Of a stretch of 64,000 bases of DNA, positions 47,501 through 56,759 are shown piece by piece. The notes under the pieces were generated by a model. That model saw only the letters and a program-made list of their open reading frames with translations, searched no databases and had not been told where the DNA came from. The translations under genes and the position numbers were made by a program. Each line of letters starts with the position of its first letter. Within the stretch, counting starts at the first letter, position 1. Source of the stretch: Paracyclopina nana (lineage: Eukaryota > Arthropoda > Copepoda > Cyclopoida > Cyclopettidae); contig JAGUCH010000003.1 of NCBI GenBank assembly GCA_019096065.1, positions 2,108,001 to 2,172,000 on the forward strand, read 5' to 3'.

Positions 47501-50250
47501 GAAATCCGAGGCCTCCAACCAGAGGCTGTTTAAAATGTGAAGCCTTAGCTTTGTTTAACATTTAATATATTTATAGCGGGAAAAAATGCCCTCAACTGAT
47601 CCGGATGAATTTTGGCAAGAACAATAATTAGGGTCTACTGGCAAATCCTAGCAAGTTTGGTGCCGATCGGCTCAGTAGCTGTTGAGATATGCGCCTCCAA
47701 AGAGCCTTGCTTAACATTATAGGAGCCTAGCTAGAAAAATATGAGAACGGGCTCATATAATAATTACCAGGGTGAAAGCTGTCATTCTGAGGATAAGAAA
47801 TACAGCAGAATCTTTGCTTACAGAGAAAAAAGGGAGTTTCATAGTTTTGCCATTCTCCACTTTTTCAAAGAATTTAAGAGAAGCCAGGGCTTAAATATGG
47901 CCTACAGATGAACGCCCTTTGTCCGAGTCGAGTACTCACGTGGTGCTGCATATCATGCGATTCATGTACTTTGTTTCCGCCGAAAAGCCGCTTGACCGCC
48001 ATCTCCGCCTGGACGTTGTACTTCATGAAGTAGACGTAGGTGCCGTAGATCGCGAGCAAAATGGCCGCCTCGTACCAGTAGATCTCCTCGTCGAGGAAGA
48101 ACGCGATCAGGGTCAGCAGGGAGATGGAGTAGAAGGTGCAGTCGCGCAGGAGCGGCCACCAGGTCAAGTATAACACAGTTTTCGAGAACAGCGCGCACAT
48201 CCCGATCACGAAGAGGATGTTGAACACGGCCGAGCCGACGATGGTGCCGATGCCCACGTCGCTGAACGCGATGAACACCCCGATGGCCGAGGTGAAGAGC
48301 TCGGGGGCCGAGCCCCCGGCGGCCATGAACGTGGCCCCGGCCACGTCCTCAGAGCACCCCAGCTTCTCGATGATCACGTCCAGGGACGGCACGAAGAACT
48401 CGTCGCACACGATGGCCAACGCCACGAACATGTAGATGACGCCTGCAAAAATGGATAATATAAATTATGTGCCTGAAAAATGTAGGCTCGGAGCATGTGA
48501 AATCTGGTTTGCTCTGGAGCATCAAAACTAAAGCTTGAGGCTGTAAGGCATCTTGTGCTCTTACCACCGATTAATTTGCTTTTAACGTAATTATGGGAAT
48601 TACCACTACCTACTACGTTTTACGCGGCATGGGTAAAGAGATAAAGCGATAAATCGAGAAAACGATAAATATTCGCGCTTAGGTGTGAAATTTTGCGCTT
48701 TATTTTGGTGGTCAATTTCTCGTTTTACTTTGGGGTAAAACGATAAAATGGAATTATTCTTATCACACTACAAAGTGAAATTAGTTTGCCATTTGAAAGG
48801 CTCACTCTGCTATACCATAGCTCTATTGTTACTGTATACTATATGCCTTAGATCCTCGGCATAGGCATGTTGACAAGATCCTTTTTTGCACTTTTTTCAG
48901 AAATACCAAGAGTAATGCAACAAAAAACTAAATCCAAGCTCAAAAAAGAAAAATATTTAGCTAGATGATAGCTAGCAAAGCATTCTGATATAAAGTTTTG
49001 AGCTTATGGCAATGTATTTAGTCATGAGAGCACTGAAAGCCAATAGTTATGAGCTATGTTGGAACACAAGAAAGCTATTCCACAATCATTGAATACTTTA
49101 ACATAGCAATATAATGGTAGGTTAGGACACTTAGAGTGATAAAATATACTAAATATAACATTAGGCATGGTTAAAAAAATTTTCAATTAAGAATATTGAA
49201 GCTGCATCTTATATCTGTCATTTTATCATTTTACCCCAAAGTAAAACGAGAAATTGACCCTGAGAATAAAACGCAAAAATTCACACATAGGTGCGAATAT
49301 TTTGCGATTTATCGGTTTATCGTTTTAACGCTTTACCCATGCCCCGTTTTACGTAATTTTTTGATAACTAAGTAGCTTCTTTTATTTTTGCTGGCACTTT
49401 ATGCTGAAAGAGGAAAGTATTGACGTCATGGCAATGCCATTTTTTCATACTTTCACATGCAAACAACAGCAACTGGGCTGAATTGCTGCTACATTTTATT
49501 GCTACTCTGTTGAGTAGACCATTTGTCCAAGGCAGGAGAAATGTGCATGGGAAAATGAATGGAAACTAGCTTTAGAGTTTTTCAGTCAAGCTCCAAGTGG
49601 ATAATCTGGTTTATTGCAAGTCATGCGATCGCTCCTCGATAGACTTTTGGCCCTGTTTGACGAGGCTTTCACAGAAAAAGGCCACCGAGTTAGCGCAAAA
49701 ATGCAACTACACCAAAATCATTAGCTGCAGCCAAAATCTTGATTCTCCCTAAGGCTTTTTTCAGAGTTGGCTTTTGCTCACCTATGATATAAAAAGCTAC
49801 AAATCCGGACTTGATTTGATCCATAGTAAAAAGATCCTTGGGGAAAAGAGGGTCTTGCAGCTCAGCTTCTCCCTCCGTGGTCTCATTGTGGCCAACCTCT
49901 CCAGCCTTATTTGCGTCCAAGTTCTTGGCAGACTTGACCAGACTCGTTTCGTTGCCACTCGCCTCAATGTCAGTCTCATTGATGGCGGAGGAGTTCAAGC
50001 TGAGCAAACTCCGCATCAAGGGAGACTTTTGGCCTTGGAGCCAAAAAAGGGCGGCCTCGTGGGAAATGACAGGTGTGGTCCGCACCTCTGAGGATGGCCG
50101 AAGGTCCAGCAATCCAGTGTAGCGCTGAAAGGCCACAAGGCCAGCCATGTAGACCATGGCCAGCATGACCTTCAAGCCCAGCTGTTCGGGATCGTTCCAG
50201 GAGTCACGACCGGAGCTGAACCACCGAGTCTTCATTTTGGTCAGACCCAT
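44573..50250 (-). CDS. K+-dependent Na+/Ca2+ exchanger (NCKX, SLC24 family)
   Basis: Exons: 49782-50250, 47940-48442, 46710-46836, 46434-46582, 45548-45649, 45178-45450, 44870-45006 and 44573-44813, with phases that fit. The first alpha repeat is [24 protein letters not shown] followed by [16 protein letters not shown]. The second is [18 protein letters not shown] with [19 protein letters not shown]. Both hold the acidic and Asn residues of NCKX ion sites. There is a long hydrophilic cytoplasmic loop and a first TM near the N-terminus. It exports Ca2+ and K+ in exchange for Na+ at the plasma membrane; the Drosophila relative Nckx30C works in photoreceptors and neurons. An in-frame ATG at 50250 follows a good acceptor, so an upstream 5' UTR exon is likely. 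Two introns carry foldback elements. Confidence 0.93.
47360..47752. mobile_element. 393-bp foldback element in an NCKX intron
   Basis: Ends are GCCCGTTCTCAT and ATGAGAACGGGC. Further inside, GTTAGGTAAGCAAAGCTCT and TGCTCTTTGGAAGCG on the left pair with GAGCCTTGCTTAACAT and CGCCTCCAAAGAG on the right. Two internal segments also look like diverged direct repeats (CCAAATTTGGTTGAAATCCG and GCAAGTTTGGTGCCGATCGG). No ORF or clear target duplication was found, so the superfamily is open. Confidence 0.6.
48626..49343. mobile_element. Foldback/MULE-like MITE, copy 2 (inverted relative to copy 1)
   Basis: Same GGCATGGGTAAAG/CTTTACCCATGCC ends and same internal order as copy 1, but in the opposite orientation. 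It is flanked by the perfect 9-bp repeat CGTTTTACG at 48616-48624 and 49345-49353, with one C between repeat and element on each side. It sits in the NCKX intron 48443-49781. About 16.7 kb separate the two copies. Both target duplications contain CGTTTT. Confidence 0.88.
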
Positions 50251-51843
50251 TATTTTGACATACCACTGGAAAATTAAAGCAATTGATGATGGCACGTGAG
50301 CTTGGTTATGAAAAAGGCTGCTACAAGCAGGAAGTGGCAAAAAAAGTATGTTTCCGCTAGCTTCTCAATTAGAAAAATTGGTTGAGGCTTACAAACAATT
50401 TCTTTTTTGGCTAGTTTCAAGCTTGTTCTCCGATTCAGCCAAAACTGCCACAAATTTAAGGGGATTTTTTAACGAAAAAGAAGCTTACGAGCATTGTTCC
50501 ATAAATATGCTACCGAGTTACAAAACCACAGACATTACATAATGATGTCACTTGAAGCGTAATTATCATGCACTTACCCCTAACAAAAATTGCTCGAGTT
50601 GTGGTGGTGCGATTTGACAGTTTCAATTTTGTGCTTGTTCCATGACTGGATTAGTCAGGTGTTTCAGCGCATACTGATCAAGCTTCTCTTTGTTGCTGCG
50701 GGGGAGCTCTTAAAGAAACTAGAAAGCCTGGCTTGCTGAATAATCCTGGAGTGTACTGAGCAACCACCACTGGCTGTATGAAGAACTGTTTTTCGGCTAC
50801 GACAGGCTAGTGTGCAAAAACTGCCGCTTTTCAACTTTTGGTGCATGCATCAAAAAGTTGAAAACTTTGATTCGGTTTCTGCACAACACAACTTGAATAC
50901 CATCTCACTTTCTTACTGCCAAGCCAGATAAAAAACTACCTGTCAATGGCTGTTTTGATTCTGAAAATTAGCCCAAGATGGCGCTGCGAGCCGATTTACA
51001 ACGCAGATTCCTCCGCGTTAGATCAGTATTTAATCCAATAGTTCTCTACTACTTTTTAAGCGGCTTATCTGGCTTTTTGTCAGGCATAAGCTGGCTACTT
51101 CAGAGTTGGAATTTTTTCACTCTTGTTTTCAAAAAAGATAAAAAAAAACTGGCTAAGAGCAACTTTAAGCAGAAGTTCTTTGCTAGACAGCCTTTTAAAA
51201 AGCTGCTCGCATGTCTGCTATATAATTAAAACCACTTTTTCAGCTTTTTAAACCCTTCTACCAATGTCAACAATGTTTTTCAACTTTAATCAAATGCTTT
51301 CTTTCCACTGTAATCATTACTCATAAATTGCCACGGGAAAAAATGATAGTGCATGATTTATTCATTGCCACAGACAGAGCCTGTCACTAGCGAATGTCAT
51401 TGCACAACCAAAATGCTTGTGCCCAGCGAAGGTCTTTTGTGTCGCTCTCTAGTAGTATACCACCTTTTCTCCTAAAACCAGTTGAGTCTGGCTGTCCTTT
51501 TCTATGGATGGATCTCGGTCATAATTTATAATAGTACGTTGCTGATAATTATTATTGTGCCACGTACGTTGCAATTTATCTTGATTGGGAATAGCTGATT
51601 CCCTTTCCCAAATAATTTTTGGGCCTCTACAAACTCTCGTGCTACTTGAAAACGTTAAAGTTTGGGCATTACAACTCTATGGTTAGAATAAAAGTTCACT
51701 TTTTCAAGCTTAAATCATGAATGCGATGGTTAATGCAGAATTTATACAATGCAATGATGAAACAGCTTATGTCACCAGAGGGAGGAGCTGGGCCATTGAA
51801 CAAACACCTTTCTGCTATATTGATTTAACAGTCAACCTCCAAA
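50251..51843. other. NCKX 5' region to DRC8 start
   Basis: An 83-codon frame at 50978-51229 begins near AAGATGGCGCTG and has one hydrophobic stretch, but I recognise nothing in it. The remainder holds the presumed promoters of the two divergent genes. Confidence 0.35.
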
Positions 51844-52752
51844 ATGGAATCGTTTGAAACTTTGCGCAACCAAGATGAGCTCATTGGGGATGAAGACAAT
51901 GAAGAAAACAACAAGAAAAAGGGCCTCTCCTCTGGTAGCAACGCAGAAGCCTTGGCTCCCGAAATAAAGCAGAAAATTCAGGAAGCCTTTAGAATTTTCG
52001 ACCACGAAAACAACAACACCGTGGACGTCAGAGAAATTGGTACCATCATCAGATCTTTGGGATTTTGCCCTAGTGAGGCTGAGCTCCAAGAAGTGCTGAG
52101 GGATATTGAAGATCCCCAACAAATGGGCTACATCCAATTCGACCGATTTTACCCCGCCATGAGGTTGATTTCTCACTCACTTGAGTCACTTCCGTGCTGG
52201 GCCACCGTTTTAAAATTGCAATGAAACTGTACAGCGCCCTCTACAAAATTGAACTGCTAGATAAAGCTAGGGTTCTAGAAATTCCTCCGCGACTTCGTAG
52301 CATAAATCAGGTGTACTCATTTGGCACACTTTGCAAAGTAAAAAACCTAAGGAACTGTTCCAAATGGGGTCAGCTGTTGCCTGTGAATGTTACCCTTTGA
52401 CGATGTAAAACGAAGTCGCGGAGGAATTTCTAGAATCCCCGATAAAGCAAAAAAGTGCATGAAAAGTGGTGAGAAATCAAGCATAACTTTTTATAGCAAG
52501 ATCATCCTGCAAAGAAGATATCAGCTGAATGAATCTGATGAGCTTTTGCAAGCCTGTGAAGTTTTGGACACTCAAAACAAAGGCTACTTGACAATTGAAG
52601 AAATTCGCCGACTGTTCACTCAATATGGAGAGCCTTTCGGACAAGACGAAATGGAAGAGTTCCTCACTGCTGCTGCTTCCAGCTCAAATAGACAAATTAA
52701 TTATAAAACTTTCGTGCACAATCTCACTGTAGATGAGGATTTGAGGCTGTAA
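51844..52752 (+). CDS. DRC8: EF-hand dynein regulatory complex subunit 8 (DRC8/EFCAB2-like)
   Basis: Exons 51844-52163 and 52497-52752 join in phase to 191 residues. The EF-hand-like pairs lie around residues 45-110 (FRIFDHENNNTVDVREIGTIIRSLG) and 120-185 (CEVLDTQNKGYLTIEEIRRLF, then GEPFGQDEMEEFLTAA). That last segment is a close match to the human EFCAB2/DRC8 pattern GEPFSQEEMEE. DRC8 is part of the nexin-dynein regulatory complex of motile cilia and flagella. The first helix contains LRNQDELIGD. The intron is unusual because its ends lie in inverted repeats. The next gene, also ciliary, starts 15 bp after the stop. Confidence 0.85.
52164..52496 (+). repeat. DRC8 intron composed of nested inverted repeats
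   Basis: The 333-bp intron begins GTTGATTTCTCAC and its inverse (GTGAGAAATCAA) lies at 52469-52480 near the acceptor. Inside, 52273-52298 is a perfect 26-bp inverse of 52410-52435, extended to about 38 bp with mismatches. The intron could fold into one long hairpin. The arms are uneven because the left carries about 67 extra bases. Confidence 0.7.
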
Positions 52753-52767
52753 CTTTCTCGTTTCAGG

Positions 52768-53611
52768 ATGACTGACGAGCTGTTCCTTCGAGTTGACGAC
52801 TTGAAAGATTTCGCACAAATTATTCAGCCCGAGGGAAACGGCAAAAATGACATTATTGTGAGAAAAGGAATTCCTCAAGATATCTTGCCTGACAGCGGCA
52901 AAGGGTGATGCAACATCATAATTATGTAACTGAAAGGTCTTACCTTTTCCTTTATTTTCGCGAAAGAATAACGCCCAACAGTTCACACTCGCCATGTTTA
53001 CACAGCTTTGTTTACTGAAGGAGCTCACGTGCACCGTCAGCTGTTTTGTTTTGTTGACAAATTAACTTTGCTCAGAGTTGCCAGATCAGACTTTTTTTAA
53101 AATTCAGAAGGTGCTATATTTCACTGAATTGAGAATTATGGTTTTGTATCACTCCTTCAGAATTGAGGACGCAAGGAATAAAATTGACGACGTAGCAGAA
53201 GTAGTTGATTCAATTGCTTACACTCAAGCGGAATTCGAAAAAGAATTCCAAGCGGAAAGTTATAGCCATGAAGACCAATTTGAAGAGGATGACTCAAGGC
53301 AAACTATAGTAAATTACTCAATTACAGAGAGAGAAGAGCAAACTTTGGAAGAAATGGCGGATACTGTGAGCTCTAGTGAAGTTTTCAACAGTGCTTCAGG
53401 AAAAAGTGGAAAGATGTACGTGGTTCGGGCCAAACTTTGCGCAGAGGATCCAAAAACCATTGATTTTGATGTGCAAGAAACCAAGCTAATCCTGCTCAGC
53501 CATAAATATAAAATGAGAGTCTATTTCACAAAGCCTGTGTATGTGAACACTGTCAAATCCACTTTCATCAAGGATGGTGATATCCTTGAAATTGTCATCA
53601 AGCACAAATGA
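52768..53611 (+). CDS. DNAAF6/PIH1D3-like dynein arm assembly factor
   Basis: Exons 52768-52904 and 53161-53611 give 195 residues. The C-terminal 65 residues, from YVVRAKLCAEDPKTIDFDVQ through KYKMRVYF to GDILEIVIKHK, follow the CS-like domain pattern of PIH1D3/DNAAF6 (its [20 protein letters not shown] segment). The N-terminal half is acidic and diverged, and the usual N-terminal PIH-type portion is not obvious. DNAAF6 helps HSP90/R2TP preassemble axonemal dyneins in the cytoplasm. The start ATG at 52768 directly follows TTTCAGG, an apparent 3' splice site, only 15 bp after the DRC8 stop. The poly(A) signal starts on the last base of its stop codon. Function is inferred from pattern and from the ciliary neighbour. 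Confidence 0.6.
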
Positions 53612-53616
53612 ATAAA
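53611..53616 (+). terminator. Polyadenylation signal overlapping the stop codon
   Basis: AATAAA begins with the last A of TGA 53609-53611, giving an extremely short 3' UTR if used. Confidence 0.4.
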
Positions 53617-53880
53617 AAGTTTTACTAGTCTAGAGCAACATTCACATTCAACTCTCAAAACCTCTCATGCTATTACTTAATATGAAAAAAGATTACAAAA
53701 AATCCTACCCTTTTTTCAAGCTAAGAAATGATGCATGTTCCACTCAAAAGTCTTCATAACTATTCATTTTCTAAAGTGTACATATATATTATACATAAAT
53801 ATGTAGTGAGGGAAAGCCAGCGTTGACAAATCACCATATAGAATAGATTTCGAGCGCATATCGTAATAAATGCTCTTTGA

Positions 53881-54873
53881 TCACAGGCCATAAAAGGCAG
53901 ATGCAGAGTCATGGAAAATGGCCTGCTGGTCCTTGTGGTCGAGGTCAGCCACCAGATCCACCAACAGTTGTAAAACATCAGCATAATCTGTATTTTGGGC
54001 TAGCCTACAAACTGGCCAATCCGAACCAAACATGCACCTCAGAAAGCAATACGTCCAACTCATTAAAATATGCTGCAAATAGCTTAAATTTACCTCGAAG
54101 GCCCAAAGGCTTTGATGCAGTGCTGTACAAAAGGCTGGACAATGTCCTTTGACCAGGGCTCGGCCAAAACGACCAAACCAGAGAGTTTCATGTGTACATT
54201 TGGAAACTTCGCAGCTTCACTCATCTCTTGCTTCCATTGCTCTAGATATTCGAGGCCTTGCGTCACCTCAGGCTTGGCCAAATGGTCAATCACCATTTTC
54301 AATTTGGGAAACTTTCCAGCCAAGGCTGGAATGTGCTTGACAATTTTATCGTTGATACCCAAATCAAATGGCACTTGCTTCTCTTCCAAAATGGAAAGTC
54401 CTCTTTGAAAATCCTCGCTAATGGGAAATGAGACTGAACTTTCTCCAATGAAGGCAGCTTTTTTTTTACCTGAATAGCAAGTCTTCATCATAGTTGATAT
54501 GATGGCGGATTCCGGCGAATTTCGGGTGGATAAAAGTGGCTCTAAATTGGTCAATTTTTTCCGCGAGCTGAGCGTGCTTGGTGATGTTCAGACCAGCCAC
54601 GATTGCGACAAAAAAGCTCGTTTTCTGAGCATTGTCATACACCCATTGCGCCTCTTCTGGGCTGTCGTCGTAGCACATGACAAAAACTGCCTTTTTCACA
54701 CCACTTTGATTGGCCACACTTTTGGCCATCTCCTGAGTGATGTTCATAAAGATGGGGCTGTTTTCCGGAGGAAACCCATGAGACCAGTTCTGATTTGGGA
54801 TTTGGGACTTGAACTCCAAATCGTAGACATGAAGATGAGCATCAATGATATCGCTGCAAATACTGGCCGCCAT
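53881..54873 (-). CDS. Amidohydrolase-2 family hydrolase (lactonase-like)
   Basis: Three minus-strand exons from ATG 54873 (end near 54473, next 54095-54420, last 53881-54039) join in phase. The first beta strand carries DAHLHVYD with the metal-type HxH. Further on are AGIRHHI, MVIDHLAKPE, MKLSGL and FGSDWPVC with the catalytic Asp near the C-terminus. That order is typical of TIM-barrel amidohydrolase 2 proteins such as fuconolactonase and related sugar-lactone hydrolases. The substrate cannot be read from sequence. Two introns are about 50 bp. It is convergent with the DNAAF6-like gene. Confidence 0.85.
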
Positions 54874-55337
54874 ATCTTTTTTCTGCCTTTTCTGAAACTA
54901 GTTTGATGCGTACTCAACGGCCTAAGCTTAGAATGTTTGGATTTTCGATGGAATTGCAATTTTGATGGAAGTGCCCCTTATTTTTTGGAGGGCTTGCTCT
55001 AGATGTACGCGAATCAGTAAATTGGATTAATCCAGAAGAGCTATATTTAGATGTATGCAAACTAAGCTATCCGAGCCAGAAATTCTGAGCCCTCACTCGC
55101 CAAAATATCCCTCATCAATACTTTACGTTTTATCAGCAAGAGGCCCGATCCTTGGCAGTTTTTTCTATATTTACCAGGTGATTGATGTTTAAATACACTA
55201 TGTTAAATTAATGGCTTAGGTGCATTTTAACACAAGAATATAGGAGCGTATTTTGCTGCCGCGTACACTGATGCACCCAATTTAATTATTGTCTGATTCT
55301 GCTCGACTTGGAGCTCGAAGTCTTTCGAGAGTTTTGT
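54874..55337. other. Intergenic spacer
   Basis: AT-rich with no gene. GGTGCAT near 55219 and ATGCACC near 55272 form a small inverted pair. Confidence 0.35.
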
Positions 55338-55457
55338 ATAGTCACGCTATTTAAATAGCTCATAGCATAAAATGTATTTTAATAGCCTCTGAATGTATTT
55401 AAATAGCTGCTATTTAAATACGTTTTATGTTATGAGCTATTTAAATAGCGTGACTAT
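55338..55457. repeat. Near-perfect 120-bp palindrome
   Basis: A left arm of about 49 bp (starting ATAGTCACGCTATTTAAATA) is repeated inverted on the right with about three mismatches, round a spacer of roughly 20 bp. TTTAAATA recurs in both arms and the spacer. No flanking target duplication was found. It can form a long hairpin; a short MITE is the likely origin. Confidence 0.75.
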
Positions 55458-55916
55458 CCAAATAGTGATTGAAAGCGCTGAATTGCGCGGGCGCTAGCTG
55501 ACTGAGCTAGCGTCCTTTTTCGATATTGTTATTAGAAAATGAGCGATATTTTAATCACAGTAACAAAGGTGAACAAAGACTTGGGGCCTGTTCACCTGCT
55601 TATTATAGCCGTTATTTTGGCAAAATATTAGAGAGAAATACTGAGAAACTGAGAATTTTTATTTTGGTACCGGATATTTGCAAATATCAGCATAATATCG
55701 TGCGTTACAGGGCCTTAGTCAGGTAGTTTATTTTCTTGAGTTTATTACGTAGAAGGCCTACCTATTACATAATAAATCCCACTGGCTTTTGCTCCCTTAT
55801 GATGATCTGTAAACATCATTAATCAATCACGCTGGGTGGGTTTTTGTGAGAGCTTCTTCACAATGGAAGACAAGAGAGTGAGTACGCAATCACTCTACCA
55901 AAATATCCTGGTGTAA

Positions 55917-56068
55917 TGCTCTGTTCATCTACAAACTCCTTAAGGAATCGGAACGCGAAATTCCTTTGCGCAAAGGAGTTCTCAGTACATAAACTAGCTG
56001 CGTAGAGTCGTCATTCTGCATGGTTTCGTCATTATGGATTCTTTAAGGAACGGTAGATGAACAGAGCA
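55917..56068. mobile_element. 152-bp Harbinger-like MITE
   Basis: Inverted ends TGCTCTGTTCATCTAC and GTAGATGAACAGAGCA, followed inward by CTCCTTAAGGAAT and ATTCTTTAAGGAA. TAA flanks both sides (55914-55916 and 56069-56071), the 3-bp target duplication of PIF/Harbinger elements. A perfect TCCTTTGCGCAAAGGA palindrome lies inside. Confidence 0.75.
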
Positions 56069-56759
56069 TAATAGTTGCAGCATCAAGGAAAATGCCCAAG
56101 AAAGAGCAGCAGCGGCTGTAGCTACAGGGGAAATAATCATCCATGCATATGCGTCATTTTATTGCACTGAATATAGCACGAGTACATAAAAGCGACATCA
56201 ATTTCAGCCAAAGGCTGCAACAGCCAAAAGTGTCACCAAAATTCCAATGGAGACATGCTGGTGGCAAGTGCTGCCATTCTCCTCGAGGGTCTCCCCCTCT
56301 GAAAGGTGGAAAGAATGAATTCACTTCATTTCACCTCAAGTCATGGGAATACGTTTTCCTAAGTGCATTTTAGCCTCAAAAGTCACTTAATGAAAGAAAG
56401 CTTTCGGTTGTACTAGCAGATTATTTTTAGCCTTGATAACAGTTTTTGTAAGGCCTTTTCCTCATAGCCTTTTTCAGTCATTTCTAGATTTCCTTGGTAA
56501 TTATGAAGTGAAAAAGTGGGTCAATTTCAAAAACTGATCTCCTTTTGTAATCCTCATATTTCAACCTACTTTTTAAAAGAGGGAACGAAATCGGGTTTTC
56601 CATTCCGCTAACACAATAGGCCTAATTAGGCCTCTTGAAGCCTCCTCATAATCCTCAAAATCATCAGAGATAATTGATGCAGCCAAATGGAGGGTCTTTT
56701 AGCAATTGTGAAACTGGATCTAGGTATGACTAAAATACAATTGAGCCTGGCGAAGACCT
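56069..56759. other. Spacer downstream of the beat-like gene
   Basis: No gene, RNA or repeat that I can support. Confidence 0.35.

Noticed and set aside
50978..51229. 83-codon membrane-like frame upstream of DRC8
   Set aside because: One hydrophobic stretch and a reasonable start context, but no homology or splice support; left as part of the intergenic entry.
52740..52770. Fusion of DRC8 and the DNAAF6-like gene through an 18-bp GT...CAG intron
   Set aside because: GTAACTTTCTCGTTTCAG would keep the frame, but 18 bp is far below the usual size of an animal intron, and both halves match separate known proteins.
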